Below, one piece after another: positions 54,538-62,584 of a stretch of DNA of 64,000 nt. The translations under genes were made by a program, and so were the position numbers. Source of the stretch: Desulfosporosinus sp. HMP52 (GTDB lineage Bacteria > Bacillota > Desulfitobacteriia > Desulfitobacteriales > Desulfitobacteriaceae). The stretch lies in the NCBI RefSeq assembly GCF_000765145.1, contig NZ_JMGA01000008.1, forward strand, positions 1-64,000. Reading direction: 5' to 3'. Within the stretch, counting starts at the first letter, position 1. Every line of letters begins with the position of its first letter. The notes beneath the pieces were generated by a model. It saw nothing but the letters and a program-made list of their open reading frames with translations, searched no databases and was not told the DNA's origin.

Positions 54538-55278
54538 ATGAACGACATTTTGGAGATTGTCTGGATTAGTATGATAGCCGGATTGGCCACAACCTTAGGC
54601 AGCCTGCTAGTCTTAATGTTTGGGAAGCCAAAAGAGCGTGTTTTAGCCTCCCTGTTGGCTGGTGCCGGTGGAGTGATGCTGGCGGTGGTGAGTGTGGATT
54701 TGCTTCCCGAGGCCTGGGAAGTTGGGCCGCCACATCAAGTGGGATTAGGGTTTGTCCTCGGTCTGATATTTATGTACTTGGCAGACATTCGTCTCAATAC
54801 CACCTCGAATACTCTGCCATTGTCAAGAAGACAACGTCTTAAAAGAACCGGACTTCTCGTTGCTACTGGAATTGCCTTACACGATATCCCCGAAGGGATG
54901 GCCATAGCGGTCAGCCAAGAAGCTGCTCCTGGACTGGGGTTTTTAATCGCCTTTGGGATTACATTACATAACCTTCCTGAAGGAATGGCAACAACGGCTC
55001 CCTTAAAAATGGCTCAGATCCGTTGGTGGAAGATTCTTCTTCTGAATATTGGAATTGCCTTTTTCACTCCCCTGGGGGCCATACTGGGTCTTCTCGCTTT
55101 GGAAAGCGTTCAAAATTCCCTGGCTTTTTTTCTGGCCTTCGCTGCCGGTGCTATGACCTTGCTGGTTTTCGCGGAACTAATGCCCCTTTCCAGAGAGCGT
55201 CATCCCCGTTATGCTTTACTGGGGGGAACTATTGGATTTATCGCTTTTGCTTTGATCAGTCTGATGCTCCCAGCCTGA
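54538..55278 (+). CDS. ZIP-family divalent metal transporter
   Basis: The start at 54538 is preceded by AAAGGAG at 8 bases. The 246-residue protein has eight membrane helices with the ZIP metal-site motifs HDIPEGMAIAVSQE in helix 4 and HNLPEGMATTAP in helix 5. Such proteins import Zn2+, Fe2+ or Mn2+. A short histidine-poor loop separates helices 3 and 4. It is alone on the plus strand, with a terminator at 55378. Confidence 0.93.
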   Translation: MNDILEIVWISMIAGLATTLGSLLVLMFGKPKERVLASLLAGAGGVMLAVVSVDLLPEAWEVGPPHQVGLGFVLGLIFMYLADIRLNTTSNTLPLSRRQRLKRTGLLVATGIALHDIPEGMAIAVSQEAAPGLGFLIAFGITLHNLPEGMATTAPLKMAQIRWWKILLLNIGIAFFTPLGAILGLLALESVQNSLAFFLAFAAGAMTLLVFAELMPLSRERHPRYALLGGTIGFIAFALISLMLPA

Positions 55279-55377
55279 TAAGATGGAATGATGCCAGTAA
55301 GTAATGGCGGGCGATCTCTTCTATACTCTACAGAAATATAAGAAATTATGAAGTCTTTATCGAAGGATACAACTAAT

Positions 55378-55430
55378 GCAAAAAGTAAGGACATAACGAA
55401 CTAATATTTCGTTGCGTCCTTACTTTTTGC
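55378..55430. terminator. Bidirectional terminator between ZIP and SGNH genes
   Basis: GCAAAAAGTAAGGAC and GTCCTTACTTTTTGC form a perfect 15-bp stem, with an inner AACGAA/TTCGTT stem. It serves both convergent genes. Confidence 0.8.
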
Positions 55431-55504
55431 ATATCAACTTCTAAGTTTTATTAGGTAGCAATTTTCACACTATCCTTATCCTTAGGATGACTTTATTATT
55501 AATT

Positions 55505-56194
55505 TTACTTCAAAACTTCAGCAGCATAATTCCCCATGGCCTTATATCCTTTAGCGTTTGGATACTTTCCATCAATGGTTAACCCGTCTTTATATTTTCC
55601 TTCTGAATCAAACAAGGGGTTGGAAAAATCTAAAGTCAAAATTTCCTCCTCTTGAGCGTATCCCAACTCCCACTCTCGAATCTCTTCAATACTATCGCGA
55701 ACCCCCGGGTAGCCGATTGGCAACGCCAAGATAGGGGTAATATGATTAGCTTTTGCTTTTTCCACAATCGCTTTGATATTCTTCTGAATTTCTGTGAGGG
55801 GCACCTCTTGCAGGGCATCTCCGATTCCGGCAAATATAATCACTCTACCGGGCTTTTCGGCAACAACGTCTGTGTCAAAACGATCTAATAGGTTCTTAGC
55901 ATTTTGCATTGTCTTTCCCTTATTTACCACAGTCACCTTAAGAACCTCTGCCAAAGTTACAGTCCAAGAATCTTTATCCGGATCTAAAGGATATCCTAAA
56001 GTAAAGGAGTCTCCTAATGCAACAATCTTGGGATTGCTTAGTGTTGAATCAGTTTCTGATTGGTTGGACTTCGCCGGAACATCCGACACCTTAGCTCCTT
56101 CGCCCCAAAACCCTGTAAAACCCGCGATCAAGACAATAAGGGCTAGCCCCACTGCAACTTGAATTAGGCGTATTTGCAATCGATACGTACGCAT
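55505..56194 (-). CDS. SGNH/GDSL hydrolase-like protein with altered catalytic residues
   Basis: The 229-residue product has an N-terminal membrane anchor or signal (residues about 9-30) and an SGNH fold: block I VALGDSFTLG with nucleophile S63. Block III, normally GxND, reads GIGD (123-126), so the oxyanion Asn is glycine. Block V, normally DxxHPN, reads DGKYPNAKGY (208-217), so the catalytic histidine is tyrosine at 211. It therefore looks inactive as an esterase or uses a different mechanism. It stands next to the TnpB element. Confidence 0.75.
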   Translation of the reverse strand: MRTYRLQIRLIQVAVGLALIVLIAGFTGFWGEGAKVSDVPAKSNQSETDSTLSNPKIVALGDSFTLGYPLDPDKDSWTVTLAEVLKVTVVNKGKTMQNAKNLLDRFDTDVVAEKPGRVIIFAGIGDALQEVPLTEIQKNIKAIVEKAKANHITPILALPIGYPGVRDSIEEIREWELGYAQEEEILTLDFSNPLFDSEGKYKDGLTIDGKYPNAKGYKAMGNYAAEVLK

Positions 56195-56239
56195 TAATAT
56201 TCCTGGTTTCTAAATACTAAACAATTCTATACATTTGCC

Positions 56240-56449
56240 TAATATCTTCACTTTGTCGACTAAACAAAGTGGTAGCGCCACAGGATTCAGCCACTAGGGT
56301 TAATACTTTCGTATTAAACATCCGTCAAGCCTATGGAGTCCCTCCATTAAGTACAACAGATGTGCGACTGTTGGTCGCCCTTAAAGGTCACTCCGCACAA
56401 GCCTTTCAACTAAGTGTACTTGTGCAGTCGATTAGTTTAAGTTTAATCG
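56240..56449 (-). ncRNA. Candidate guide-RNA (omega RNA) scaffold downstream of tnpB
   Basis: The 210 bases following the tnpB stop contain several small hairpins on the minus strand: GCGAC..GTCGC, GGAGGGACTCC, TTAATACGAAAGTATTAA and the terminal CACTTTGT stem. In TnpB systems such a region encodes the RNA scaffold, with the guide read from beyond the element's right end. This is an inference from position and folding; no alignment was possible. Confidence 0.4.
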
Positions 56450-57913
56450 TCAGCAATTACCTAGGAGAAGTTTCCTACGTACTAGCCATAAACCAGGCGT
56501 GTTCACTTCCTTTCGTTGTTTAAATAATTTGTTAACCTGTTTAGTTATTTCGCTCCATTGACCCCATTCTTGCTTCGCTATAAATACCGTTAGCATTTTC
56601 TTCGGAATCAGTTTGTCTAAAAGCAACTTAGGTACAGCCTCTCTGTAACCGTAGCCTCGTCTTGCAATCACTAAAGCCGCTCCATTATGAACATCTAGTC
56701 CATACTGATGACAATATTTATACAACCCAATTTTGCTTGTGTATTGAGGTTTTACCTTAGAAAGCTCAACCCCCCGGCGTAAGCATCGTCTCTCTAGCAT
56801 CCGAAGGAGTGTGGCGTAGACAAACTGGCTTGATGCTCTTGCTAACTTAGTCGTAACATCGCGGTCATCTTTAAACTTTAAGTCTTCGGCTACCATCCCA
56901 CATTGATGTCTTTCGGCTTTATTAACCGCGTCCTTAACAAGTTCACCGCATAAGTTAAGTCTTCGATTACTACAACAGCAAGTCAATTCAGGCTGCTTTA
57001 GATAGGCGTGACCTTGATAATTACCTTGTCTACTTACTTTGGTGATTCCAAAACCGTCAGGATTTGTATCTACCCCGATCATACTGAGATGTGCTGTGTA
57101 AATCACTTTGGCTTCGAGCTCTTCAAAGGTGATGTGAGCGTAATACTTACCGTCTCTCTTGAGCAACTCAACCTGATAAGCATCACCACGCTCTAGCGAG
57201 TCTATGAACATTTGCCGATAGTTAAATCCGTTGACTTTGCCTGTTTTTTTAGACAGCTTTTGTGGTAGATAAATGGGCATTAAAACCTTAACCGCTCGGT
57301 TCGTAGCTGTCTTCTCAAAAGTTGAGATTTGTAAAAAGCTAATGCCTTCTTTAAAAACAACCCTTAGATTAGGATTCCCACCTTTAGACTTATCTCCACG
57401 ACTATAAAAACGGTCATTTCGGAAATCTTGCCATTCTTGCTTCGTGATTAGCCCCTTACAACGCTTGATAAACATGGCCTTCGTACCAAATGTGACAGGC
57501 GGAAAAGTCTTAGTGGTTAGGAACGCTGTCCAGTAATCCAGTTTGTGTTGTCGTTTTGCTAACTTTGAGGTTAAGGCTTTTCGTTTACGCTCATTGAGAT
57601 CGGGATACTTTAATTTTTTCACGAGTGCGTCCACTTTTTTGCGGTAATTCCCGCAGTAAAGCTTTACGAGTTCGTGTTGAGAAGCAATAGTCTGTCTCGC
57701 TGACTCAACAGCATCTTTAGCCTGTCGGATATTGAGCTTATATTTATTAGCTACCACTTTCTCCAAATGACCAATAGTTTGCCCTTCGAGCTGTCGCTTA
57801 AAGGAATAGCGAATGGCAGTACCAAAAACGATCATCATATTATCTATGAGTCCTTTTTGCTCAACTGTGAGGTCTGTTAGAATCGCCTTCATCGTGGTCT
57901 TCGTTGAACTCAC
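56450..57913 (-). CDS. tnpB: TnpB-like RNA-guided nuclease/transposase accessory protein without zinc ribbon
   Basis: The 487-residue protein has a basic helical N-terminal half and a RuvC-like C-terminal half. The three acidic residues are visible: D282 in IGVDTNPDGF, E343 in GMVAEDLKFK and D407 in YGLDVHNGAALVIARRG. The region between the last two, where TnpB normally has two CxxC pairs, reads KPQYTSKIGLYKYC and has lost the zinc ribbon. It begins with GTG, overlapping a small upstream frame by 53 bases. TnpB proteins cut DNA under guidance of an RNA transcribed from their own 3' region. Confidence 0.85.
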   Translation of the reverse strand: MSSTKTTMKAILTDLTVEQKGLIDNMMIVFGTAIRYSFKRQLEGQTIGHLEKVVANKYKLNIRQAKDAVESARQTIASQHELVKLYCGNYRKKVDALVKKLKYPDLNERKRKALTSKLAKRQHKLDYWTAFLTTKTFPPVTFGTKAMFIKRCKGLITKQEWQDFRNDRFYSRGDKSKGGNPNLRVVFKEGISFLQISTFEKTATNRAVKVLMPIYLPQKLSKKTGKVNGFNYRQMFIDSLERGDAYQVELLKRDGKYYAHITFEELEAKVIYTAHLSMIGVDTNPDGFGITKVSRQGNYQGHAYLKQPELTCCCSNRRLNLCGELVKDAVNKAERHQCGMVAEDLKFKDDRDVTTKLARASSQFVYATLLRMLERRCLRRGVELSKVKPQYTSKIGLYKYCHQYGLDVHNGAALVIARRGYGYREAVPKLLLDKLIPKKMLTVFIAKQEWGQWSEITKQVNKLFKQRKEVNTPGLWLVRRKLLLGNC

Positions 57914-57974
57914 CTCGTTCTAGCTCCAACACTTCTATGGTCTGCATTAAGTTACCGACAACCTCAAACACCAT
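57861..57974 (-). CDS. Small 37-residue frame overlapping the tnpB start
   Basis: An ATG with a weak AAGG site opens a frame of 37 codons (MVFEVVGNLMQTIEVLELER..) that ends inside tnpB in another reading frame. Its acidic, amphipathic product has no known relatives that I recall. It may couple translation of tnpB or be chance. Confidence 0.3.
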   Translation of the reverse strand: MVFEVVGNLMQTIEVLELERGEFNEDHDEGDSNRPHS

Positions 57975-58325
57975 AAAGCCTTGCACTAAAGGAGGTGACG
58001 GCACTTACTAGTTTGACCATATCTTCGTTAAGTTGAAGTTTTTAGCACTTTTTAAGGGTTCAATTTTCACATTGAAAGACTGGGGCTAGTTCTTATTTTA
58101 TTTTTCCTGATGCGTCCTAATTTCTCAGTAGAAATGTTCACATTCATACATATTTGTTCTACCTATTTAGCAACTGTTTGTATGTCCTTCCTCTATCAAT
58201 ATTCTACATCCTCGACTACTTTCCTTCTTCTTTCTACAGGCATTCTTTGCCGATCAGGTGTATGCGTTATACACCAGTATGCATTCAAACGCATATTTTG
58301 TAGTAGGAAAAAAGGAGGTAGCCCT
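57975..58325. other. Intergenic region at the left side of the TnpB element
   Basis: It holds the left-end inverted repeat at 58059-58076 and, towards its end, a strong ribosome binding site (AAAAAAGGAGG) for the YlbF-like gene. The open frame before that site has no support. No clear promoter is seen. Confidence 0.4.
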
Positions 58326-58802
58326 ATGAATTACATTGACAAGGCCCGCGAACTGGGGGAAGCCCTGTCCCAAACTCCCGAAGTACAGGAATTAAAAGCT
58401 GCTGAAGCTGCCATTATGGCTGATCCAGCCAGCAAGGAAGCGTTTGCTCAGTACCAGGAGAAGGAACGCGGGATTGTAACCACTCAAATGATTAGTAAAA
58501 TCGCCCCGGAGAAAGACACTATTGCTCTTCTTGATCTTAAGGTCCGATTAATGAACAGATATCCTCTTATCAAAGCGTACTTTATTCAACAGCAAAGTTA
58601 TGAAAAACTAATGGCTATGGTAAACCTAACCCTGACTACAGCGATGCATGGGATGCCGTCTGCTAATGACCTGCCAATTCCAGAAGAATTAAAAGGGATG
58701 GCTCAACAAATTCTCGACAAAATAAGTGGCGGAAATGTAATGGAAAAGATGCAAATCTCCCCTGATATGTTAAAAGGGATTAAACTCCCCCCTACCCTCT
58801 AA
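58326..58802 (+). CDS. YlbF/YmcA family protein
   Basis: Members of this family form the Y complex that tunes RNase Y and hence sporulation, competence and biofilm genes. The 158-residue product begins MNYIDKARELGEALSQTPEV, with the helical DPASKEAFAQYQEKER region (about 37-52) typical of the family, followed by a second helical half. The start is set by AAAGGAGG 8 bases ahead; the longer open frame is unsupported. It leads a run of four plus-strand genes. Confidence 0.85.
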   Translation: MNYIDKARELGEALSQTPEVQELKAAEAAIMADPASKEAFAQYQEKERGIVTTQMISKIAPEKDTIALLDLKVRLMNRYPLIKAYFIQQQSYEKLMAMVNLTLTTAMHGMPSANDLPIPEELKGMAQQILDKISGGNVMEKMQISPDMLKGIKLPPTL

Positions 58803-58824
58803 TCTTATTGAAAGTTAGTAAGAG

Positions 58825-58950
58825 ATGAGACCCCCCGGATATCAGGGAGCACATTTTATTAATGACATTACGCATCCGGTCACCTTAATTGCCTTTCTAA
58901 TCGTCATCGTTTTAGGGGGATGGGTAACTATATGCACTTGGTTCAGATGA
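58825..58950 (+). CDS. Hypothetical 41-residue membrane peptide
   Basis: The peptide starts MRPPGYQGAHFINDITHPVT and continues into one hydrophobic helix (LIAFLIVIVLGGWVTIC). The binding site (GTAAGAG) is weak, but the gene lies 22 bp after ylbF-like and just ahead of the next gene. It could be a small membrane-anchored sporulation peptide; that is only a guess. Confidence 0.5.
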   Translation: MRPPGYQGAHFINDITHPVTLIAFLIVIVLGGWVTICTWFR

Positions 58951-58992
58951 TTAGCTGAAAGGAGGAACGCCGTTATTAATCATCCTGAATGC

Positions 58993-59610
58993 ATGCCACC
59001 TTTCCCGGCGACTCCTTTTTCCTTTTCAATCTTAGTGACAAGCCCCATCCGCCGTAACCTCTTCTTTTCTCCTGTTAGTTCTATGATATTTCCATTGGCT
59101 AAAACAAAACTTCAGTTTGCCGCCATGATAGTGGCTGGGGTAGATATTCTTATAGCCTTTCTCTTTAAGCGTTCCCTTGCCCACCCACCTATTCCAAATC
59201 GCCCACCATCGAATCAATACCCCATAACTCTGACCATGCCCCAATTAAATCAACTCATCCAAGCTGCCATCAAGGGGGAAATTCCTCTGCCTGCACCTCA
59301 ACAATCTGTTCCAGGGCAAGGTTTTGGGCCTGTAGGACGAGATCAACCCCTTTTTCCGGATAATTTAAGTGTCTCACTAATTATCTCTGCCCCCTTTGCT
59401 CCCTTTGATGGCAGCCCCGACACATCATTTAACGTTCCTTTATTCGAAGTTCCAGGTGTTCCTGGAAACCTAATCATTGCTGTTAGTTTGCTAATCGCTC
59501 AATTCTTTATTGAAAGAGCAGGGGTCGGGACTCCCAATGGAGATAGTTCAAAGGTCAAGACTGCGGTAAGTCTCGCCGAGGGAGGGATCTTCTATGTCAT
59601 GGCCGTTTAA
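58993..59610 (+). CDS. Hypothetical proline-rich membrane protein
   Basis: The 205-residue product has two hydrophobic segments (about 40-56 and 160-175) around a Pro/Gln-rich central part (AHPPIPNRPPSNQYP, PLPAPQQSVPGQGFG). The ATG at 58993 has no site of its own; AAAGGAGG lies 27 bases upstream and fits an in-frame ATT at 58975 (9 bases), so translation may begin there. I recognise no family. It overlaps the next gene by 17 bases. Confidence 0.6.
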   Translation: MPPFPATPFSFSILVTSPIRRNLFFSPVSSMIFPLAKTKLQFAAMIVAGVDILIAFLFKRSLAHPPIPNRPPSNQYPITLTMPQLNQLIQAAIKGEIPLPAPQQSVPGQGFGPVGRDQPLFPDNLSVSLIISAPFAPFDGSPDTSFNVPLFEVPGVPGNLIIAVSLLIAQFFIERAGVGTPNGDSSKVKTAVSLAEGGIFYVMAV

Positions 59611-59899
59611 ATCGGGATTGTCTCCGAGGAGCTGTCCCCCCCCATCTGACGCCTGTCCAAACCCACCCTTGAATGCAACGGTTCTACAGTCTTGGGATTA
59701 TGGTTTTAAGCGCCTTGTACCTCTGCTTCAATATCCCACTCTTGGAACCGGCCTTTTGGCCTGTACAGTATTCTTCTTCATCGCTTTCTTTTCTGATGTT
59801 ATCTTAGCTAATATAACTTATATGAGCTTAGGAATTGTCGTGACAATAAGCACCTTTGTCTTGCTTCTGCTGTTAATCTTTATTCAGATACTTTTGTAG
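59594..59899 (+). CDS. Hypothetical membrane protein
   Basis: The 101-residue product has a Cys/Pro-rich N-terminal part (LSPRSCPPPSDACPNPPL) and two membrane helices (about 51-70 and 77-99). GAGGGAGGG lies 7 bases ahead of the ATG. It overlaps the preceding gene by 17 bases, so the two are translationally linked and may form a complex. Family unknown. Confidence 0.6.
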   Translation: MSWPFKSGLSPRSCPPPSDACPNPPLNATVLQSWDYGFKRLVPLLQYPTLGTGLLACTVFFFIAFFSDVILANITYMSLGIVVTISTFVLLLLLIFIQILL

Positions 59900-59957
59900 G
59901 GCTTTGGTTGAAGAGAAAATAGGATCTTCGGGTCAGGCGGCTTCGTCCACATCCGTT

Positions 59958-60155
59958 CACCCAGCACTCCAAGGCTCGCCCACTCGCTGACCTGGGAGCT
60001 TCGCCAAACCTCCGGGTAGTACCTGATGTGAACCCGTGGCTCCGCTTCCCCAGGTCAGCTTGTGGGCTTTATCGCCTCTCCATGCAATGGGTTCACTCCT
60101 GTGGATCGAAGCCGCCCTGTCTTTTGGGTCTATTATTCTTAAGTATGTTTTGGGG
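59958..60155. repeat. Family-1 structured intergenic repeat, copy C
   Basis: It matches the right part of copy B as reverse complement and the first 100 bases of the window directly (GCCTCTCCATGCAATG, GTGGATCGAAGCCGCCCTGT). It fills the convergent gap between the small-protein cluster and the next minus-strand gene. No gene is seen between 59900 and 60304. Confidence 0.75.
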
Positions 60156-60185
60156 CTTTTTTAGATGATAAGAATAATTAATAAA

Positions 60186-60223
60186 GGCTGTAACAAACCT
60201 CAGAATGAGTTTTGTTACAGCCT
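60186..60223 (-). terminator. Terminator after the Pro/Gly-rich hypothetical gene
   Basis: AGGCTGTAACAAA pairs with TTTGTTACAGCCT (13 bp), with AT-rich sequence outside. Confidence 0.7.
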
Positions 60224-60304
60224 AAATATTTAACAATGATATTTCTAATCTGTTTATACACTTATCTTCTACTGATATTTCAGCCCTCCGCTCTTTTAAC
60301 CTAA

Positions 60305-61180
60305 CTATGAACCACCCATGGGAGGGTTTGTTGGTGGCAGCGAGGGGGCATCGACTTCAGGATTCACTCCCATCTGATTCAAGGATTGCATTAGCTCCGG
60401 ACTCATAGGGGGCGCTTCGGGATATATGGGAGCCACTTCCGGACTAATTGGAGGTTTTTCCTTATTGCTAAACAGGCCTGTAATCTTACCCCAAATAGTA
60501 GTAGCCGTTGACTTCACAGGACGGAGAAATGTCATGACACCCATTGGATCTTTAACTTTTAAGATCAAGGGACCATTGGGTGCTTGCGCCAAGTGGGCAG
60601 GATTTTCTGCAGAGACTACAACCCGGTCGTAGTGATGCAGGGGGACAGGGCTTTGGAAATGAGCACGATAAACTCCGGTGCCAACCTGACGTAAGGTTCC
60701 CACCAAAAATCCGCTCTTCCCCTTTTCATCCACCAGATATGCTGCATATACCCCGGGTTGGCCAAAACCCAGATAGGTCTGAGGTACGGGCAGATTAGCT
60801 ATAAGAAGAAAAGTATTGTCCGGCGAAATGGTGGCCACTCCATTGCCGTTTACTCCGGCTTGGGCAGCTTGCAAAATAAGCTGCCTCGCTTGCGCTTGTC
60901 CTTGATTATAGGGTATCCCTGGATTGTAACCTTGTTCTGGCATGTAACCCATGTTTGGATGTCCGGGTGGCTGCTTAGCTCCTATAAAACCACCTCGTAA
61001 GTTTTGGATTTGTCCATCCTTTTGAAAAACTCCGCTGGCTTTGAGTCCTGAACCTAGGGTATTGCGTATCGCACCCGGAGAGTATCCCGAGCCAAATTGA
61101 CCATTGGGTACTTGACTAGGGAACCCCTGCTGTCCGATGGGCTCATAAGGATTATTAGGCTTATCCCCAACGAACCTCAT
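60305..61180 (-). CDS. Hypothetical protein with Pro/Gly/Gln-rich N-terminus
   Basis: The start at 61180 has AAAGGAGGGA 8 bases upstream. The 291-residue product has a disordered N-terminal part rich in Pro, Gly, Asn, Gln (about 1-95), a compact middle (about 96-215: LLIANLPVPQTYLGFGQPGVYAAYLVD.., FLVGTLRQVGTGVYRAHF) that looks like a small beta-sandwich, and a Pro-rich tail ending PPTNPPMGGS. No signal peptide or membrane helix is present. The composition recalls spore coat or crust proteins, but no family is recognised. Confidence 0.65.
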   Translation of the reverse strand: MRFVGDKPNNPYEPIGQQGFPSQVPNGQFGSGYSPGAIRNTLGSGLKASGVFQKDGQIQNLRGGFIGAKQPPGHPNMGYMPEQGYNPGIPYNQGQAQARQLILQAAQAGVNGNGVATISPDNTFLLIANLPVPQTYLGFGQPGVYAAYLVDEKGKSGFLVGTLRQVGTGVYRAHFQSPVPLHHYDRVVVSAENPAHLAQAPNGPLILKVKDPMGVMTFLRPVKSTATTIWGKITGLFSNKEKPPISPEVAPIYPEAPPMSPELMQSLNQMGVNPEVDAPSLPPTNPPMGGS

Positions 61181-61264
61181 TATGCTCCCTCCTTTATTCA
61201 CTTCAATGTGCCTTTATCTCATGATATGATAGTGAGTATTGAAGGGTTCTGAAAGGAGAATTTA

Positions 61265-62200
61265 ATGGCTAAGAAATCAACACCTCTTGCCAAGACAATA
61301 TCTCGCCGTAGTTTCTTCCAAAAAATCGGCGGTTTTATTGCAAACCACTGGCTGCTTAGTTCCGTCCCTGTTGCAGGAGCCGGGGTTCTCGGCTGGGCAG
61401 AATTTGATACTCTCTCTTTAAAGCTTCAAAAATGGGATCTCTCTTACCCAACTCTGCCCTTGGCTCTAGAGGGAAAAACTATTTGCCAACTGAGCGATTT
61501 GCACCTTGAAAGCTTACGGATTTCTCCGGAAAAAATCCAGCAAAGTGTAATGTCTCAAAAGCCCGACCTCCTTGTCATAACAGGGGATATTATTTCGACA
61601 AGGACGGATTTAGATAAATTAGCCCCCTATCTCAGTGGACTGACTGCTCCCTTTGGAAATTATGTGGTTATGGGAAATAACGATTATAGTCATTTATCCC
61701 GGACTCTTTTGAAACGCTATCTCCAAGAGTTTGAAACTCTGGGCTGGATTCCGTTGCTGAATGATGCCGTTTTTCTCAAACAACTTGATCTTTGGGTTAT
61801 TGGAATCGATGACCCGGCAACTGCTCATGATGAAGTAGATTTAGCCTACCAAAAGCTACTATCTGCTCAGTCAACTCTAACTAACTCCCCCTTTCGCTTA
61901 GCTCTGGCTCATTCTTCAGATTGCCTGGACGATGTGGCAAAACACGGAGCAGATCTTCTACTTACAGGCCATACCCATGGCGGTCAAATCCGTCTGCCGG
62001 GATTTGGTCCGCTAATCACTAATACCTACCTGGGAGACCTAGGGTTTTATGAGGGATATCATGTCATTAATGGAGTCCCCCTATATATCAATACGGGTAT
62101 TGGCGAAAGTATGATTCCTCTACGCTTTAATGTGCCTCCTGAAATCGCTTTCTTCACCTTACATCGTGGAAATGAGCAGCCAAGGCATGAGACCCGGTAA
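61265..62200 (+). CDS. Tat-exported metallophosphoesterase (YkuE-like)
   Basis: The 311-residue protein has a twin-arginine signal (SRRSFFQKIG, residues about 14-23) and hydrophobic segment, then a calcineurin-like phosphoesterase fold: QLSDLHLE (metal site), LVITGDIIS, VMGNNDYSH, LAHSSDCLD and LTGHTHGGQIRLPG. YkuE-type enzymes act at the wall or membrane; some remove lipid-linked phosphates. AAAGGAG precedes the ATG. It stands alone, with a terminator after it. Confidence 0.92.
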   Translation: MAKKSTPLAKTISRRSFFQKIGGFIANHWLLSSVPVAGAGVLGWAEFDTLSLKLQKWDLSYPTLPLALEGKTICQLSDLHLESLRISPEKIQQSVMSQKPDLLVITGDIISTRTDLDKLAPYLSGLTAPFGNYVVMGNNDYSHLSRTLLKRYLQEFETLGWIPLLNDAVFLKQLDLWVIGIDDPATAHDEVDLAYQKLLSAQSTLTNSPFRLALAHSSDCLDDVAKHGADLLLTGHTHGGQIRLPGFGPLITNTYLGDLGFYEGYHVINGVPLYINTGIGESMIPLRFNVPPEIAFFTLHRGNEQPRHETR

Positions 62201-62220
62201 GTTAGCCAAAATAAAATGAA

Positions 62221-62262
62221 GAGATGTCCCACAACCACTTTGGTTGCGGGACATCTTACTTT
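62221..62262 (+). terminator. Terminator after the phosphoesterase gene
   Basis: AGATGTCCC..ACAACCA pairs with TGGTTG..GGGACATCT, followed by a T-rich tail. Confidence 0.8.
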
Positions 62263-62372
62263 TCTGCACATTATCAATTGCTCATAAACGGGCCATCACC
62301 ATAAACATTCTCCCAATTCTCCAGCCCAGGACGCAGTATGAGACAACGTGACGTCTATACATAAGCAGAAAA

Positions 62373-62584
62373 ACAAACTTCCGTTTAAGTGACCGCCCCC
62401 AGACTGGGGCAGTGTACAAGGATGGCTCATCTGGCACGATAGTCTCCAGTGGAGATTATCGCCGTAGGCGGGTTCTTCAAAACAATACTGTCGCCGAAGG
62501 ATGAAACCCTCTCCCCAAAGCAGGGAGCTTAAAGGGTTAGTTTGCTGTGCTAATGTATGAAGAACGATGGCTCATACAAGTCCC
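62373..62584. repeat. Family-2 structured repeat, copy B
   Basis: The inverted ends (62373-62389 and 62524-62546) match those of copy A at 13179-13435; the inner sequence GGCTCATCTGGCACGATAG and the following hairpin are nearly identical. About 80 bases of copy A, with its CCATCCATGG units, are missing here. The right edge ACAAGTCCC ends at the stop codon of the SleB-like gene. Confidence 0.75.

Larger units (their letters stand above)
56240..58090 (-). mobile_element. Stand-alone IS605/IS1341-type element carrying TnpB
   Basis: The element is defined by the tnpB gene and structured flanks. On the right side (downstream of tnpB) an imperfect palindrome with an 8-bp stem lies at 56249-56271 (CACTTTGT / ACAAAGTG); on the left an inverted repeat TTCAAT / ATTGAA lies at 58059-58076. 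No TnpA gene is present, so it cannot move alone. Exact ends are not determined. Confidence 0.6.

Noticed and set aside
58110-58325. N-terminal extension of the YlbF-like protein
   Set aside because: The strong AAAGGAGG site directly ahead of ATG 58326 and the family's usual start make the upstream 72 codons unlikely.
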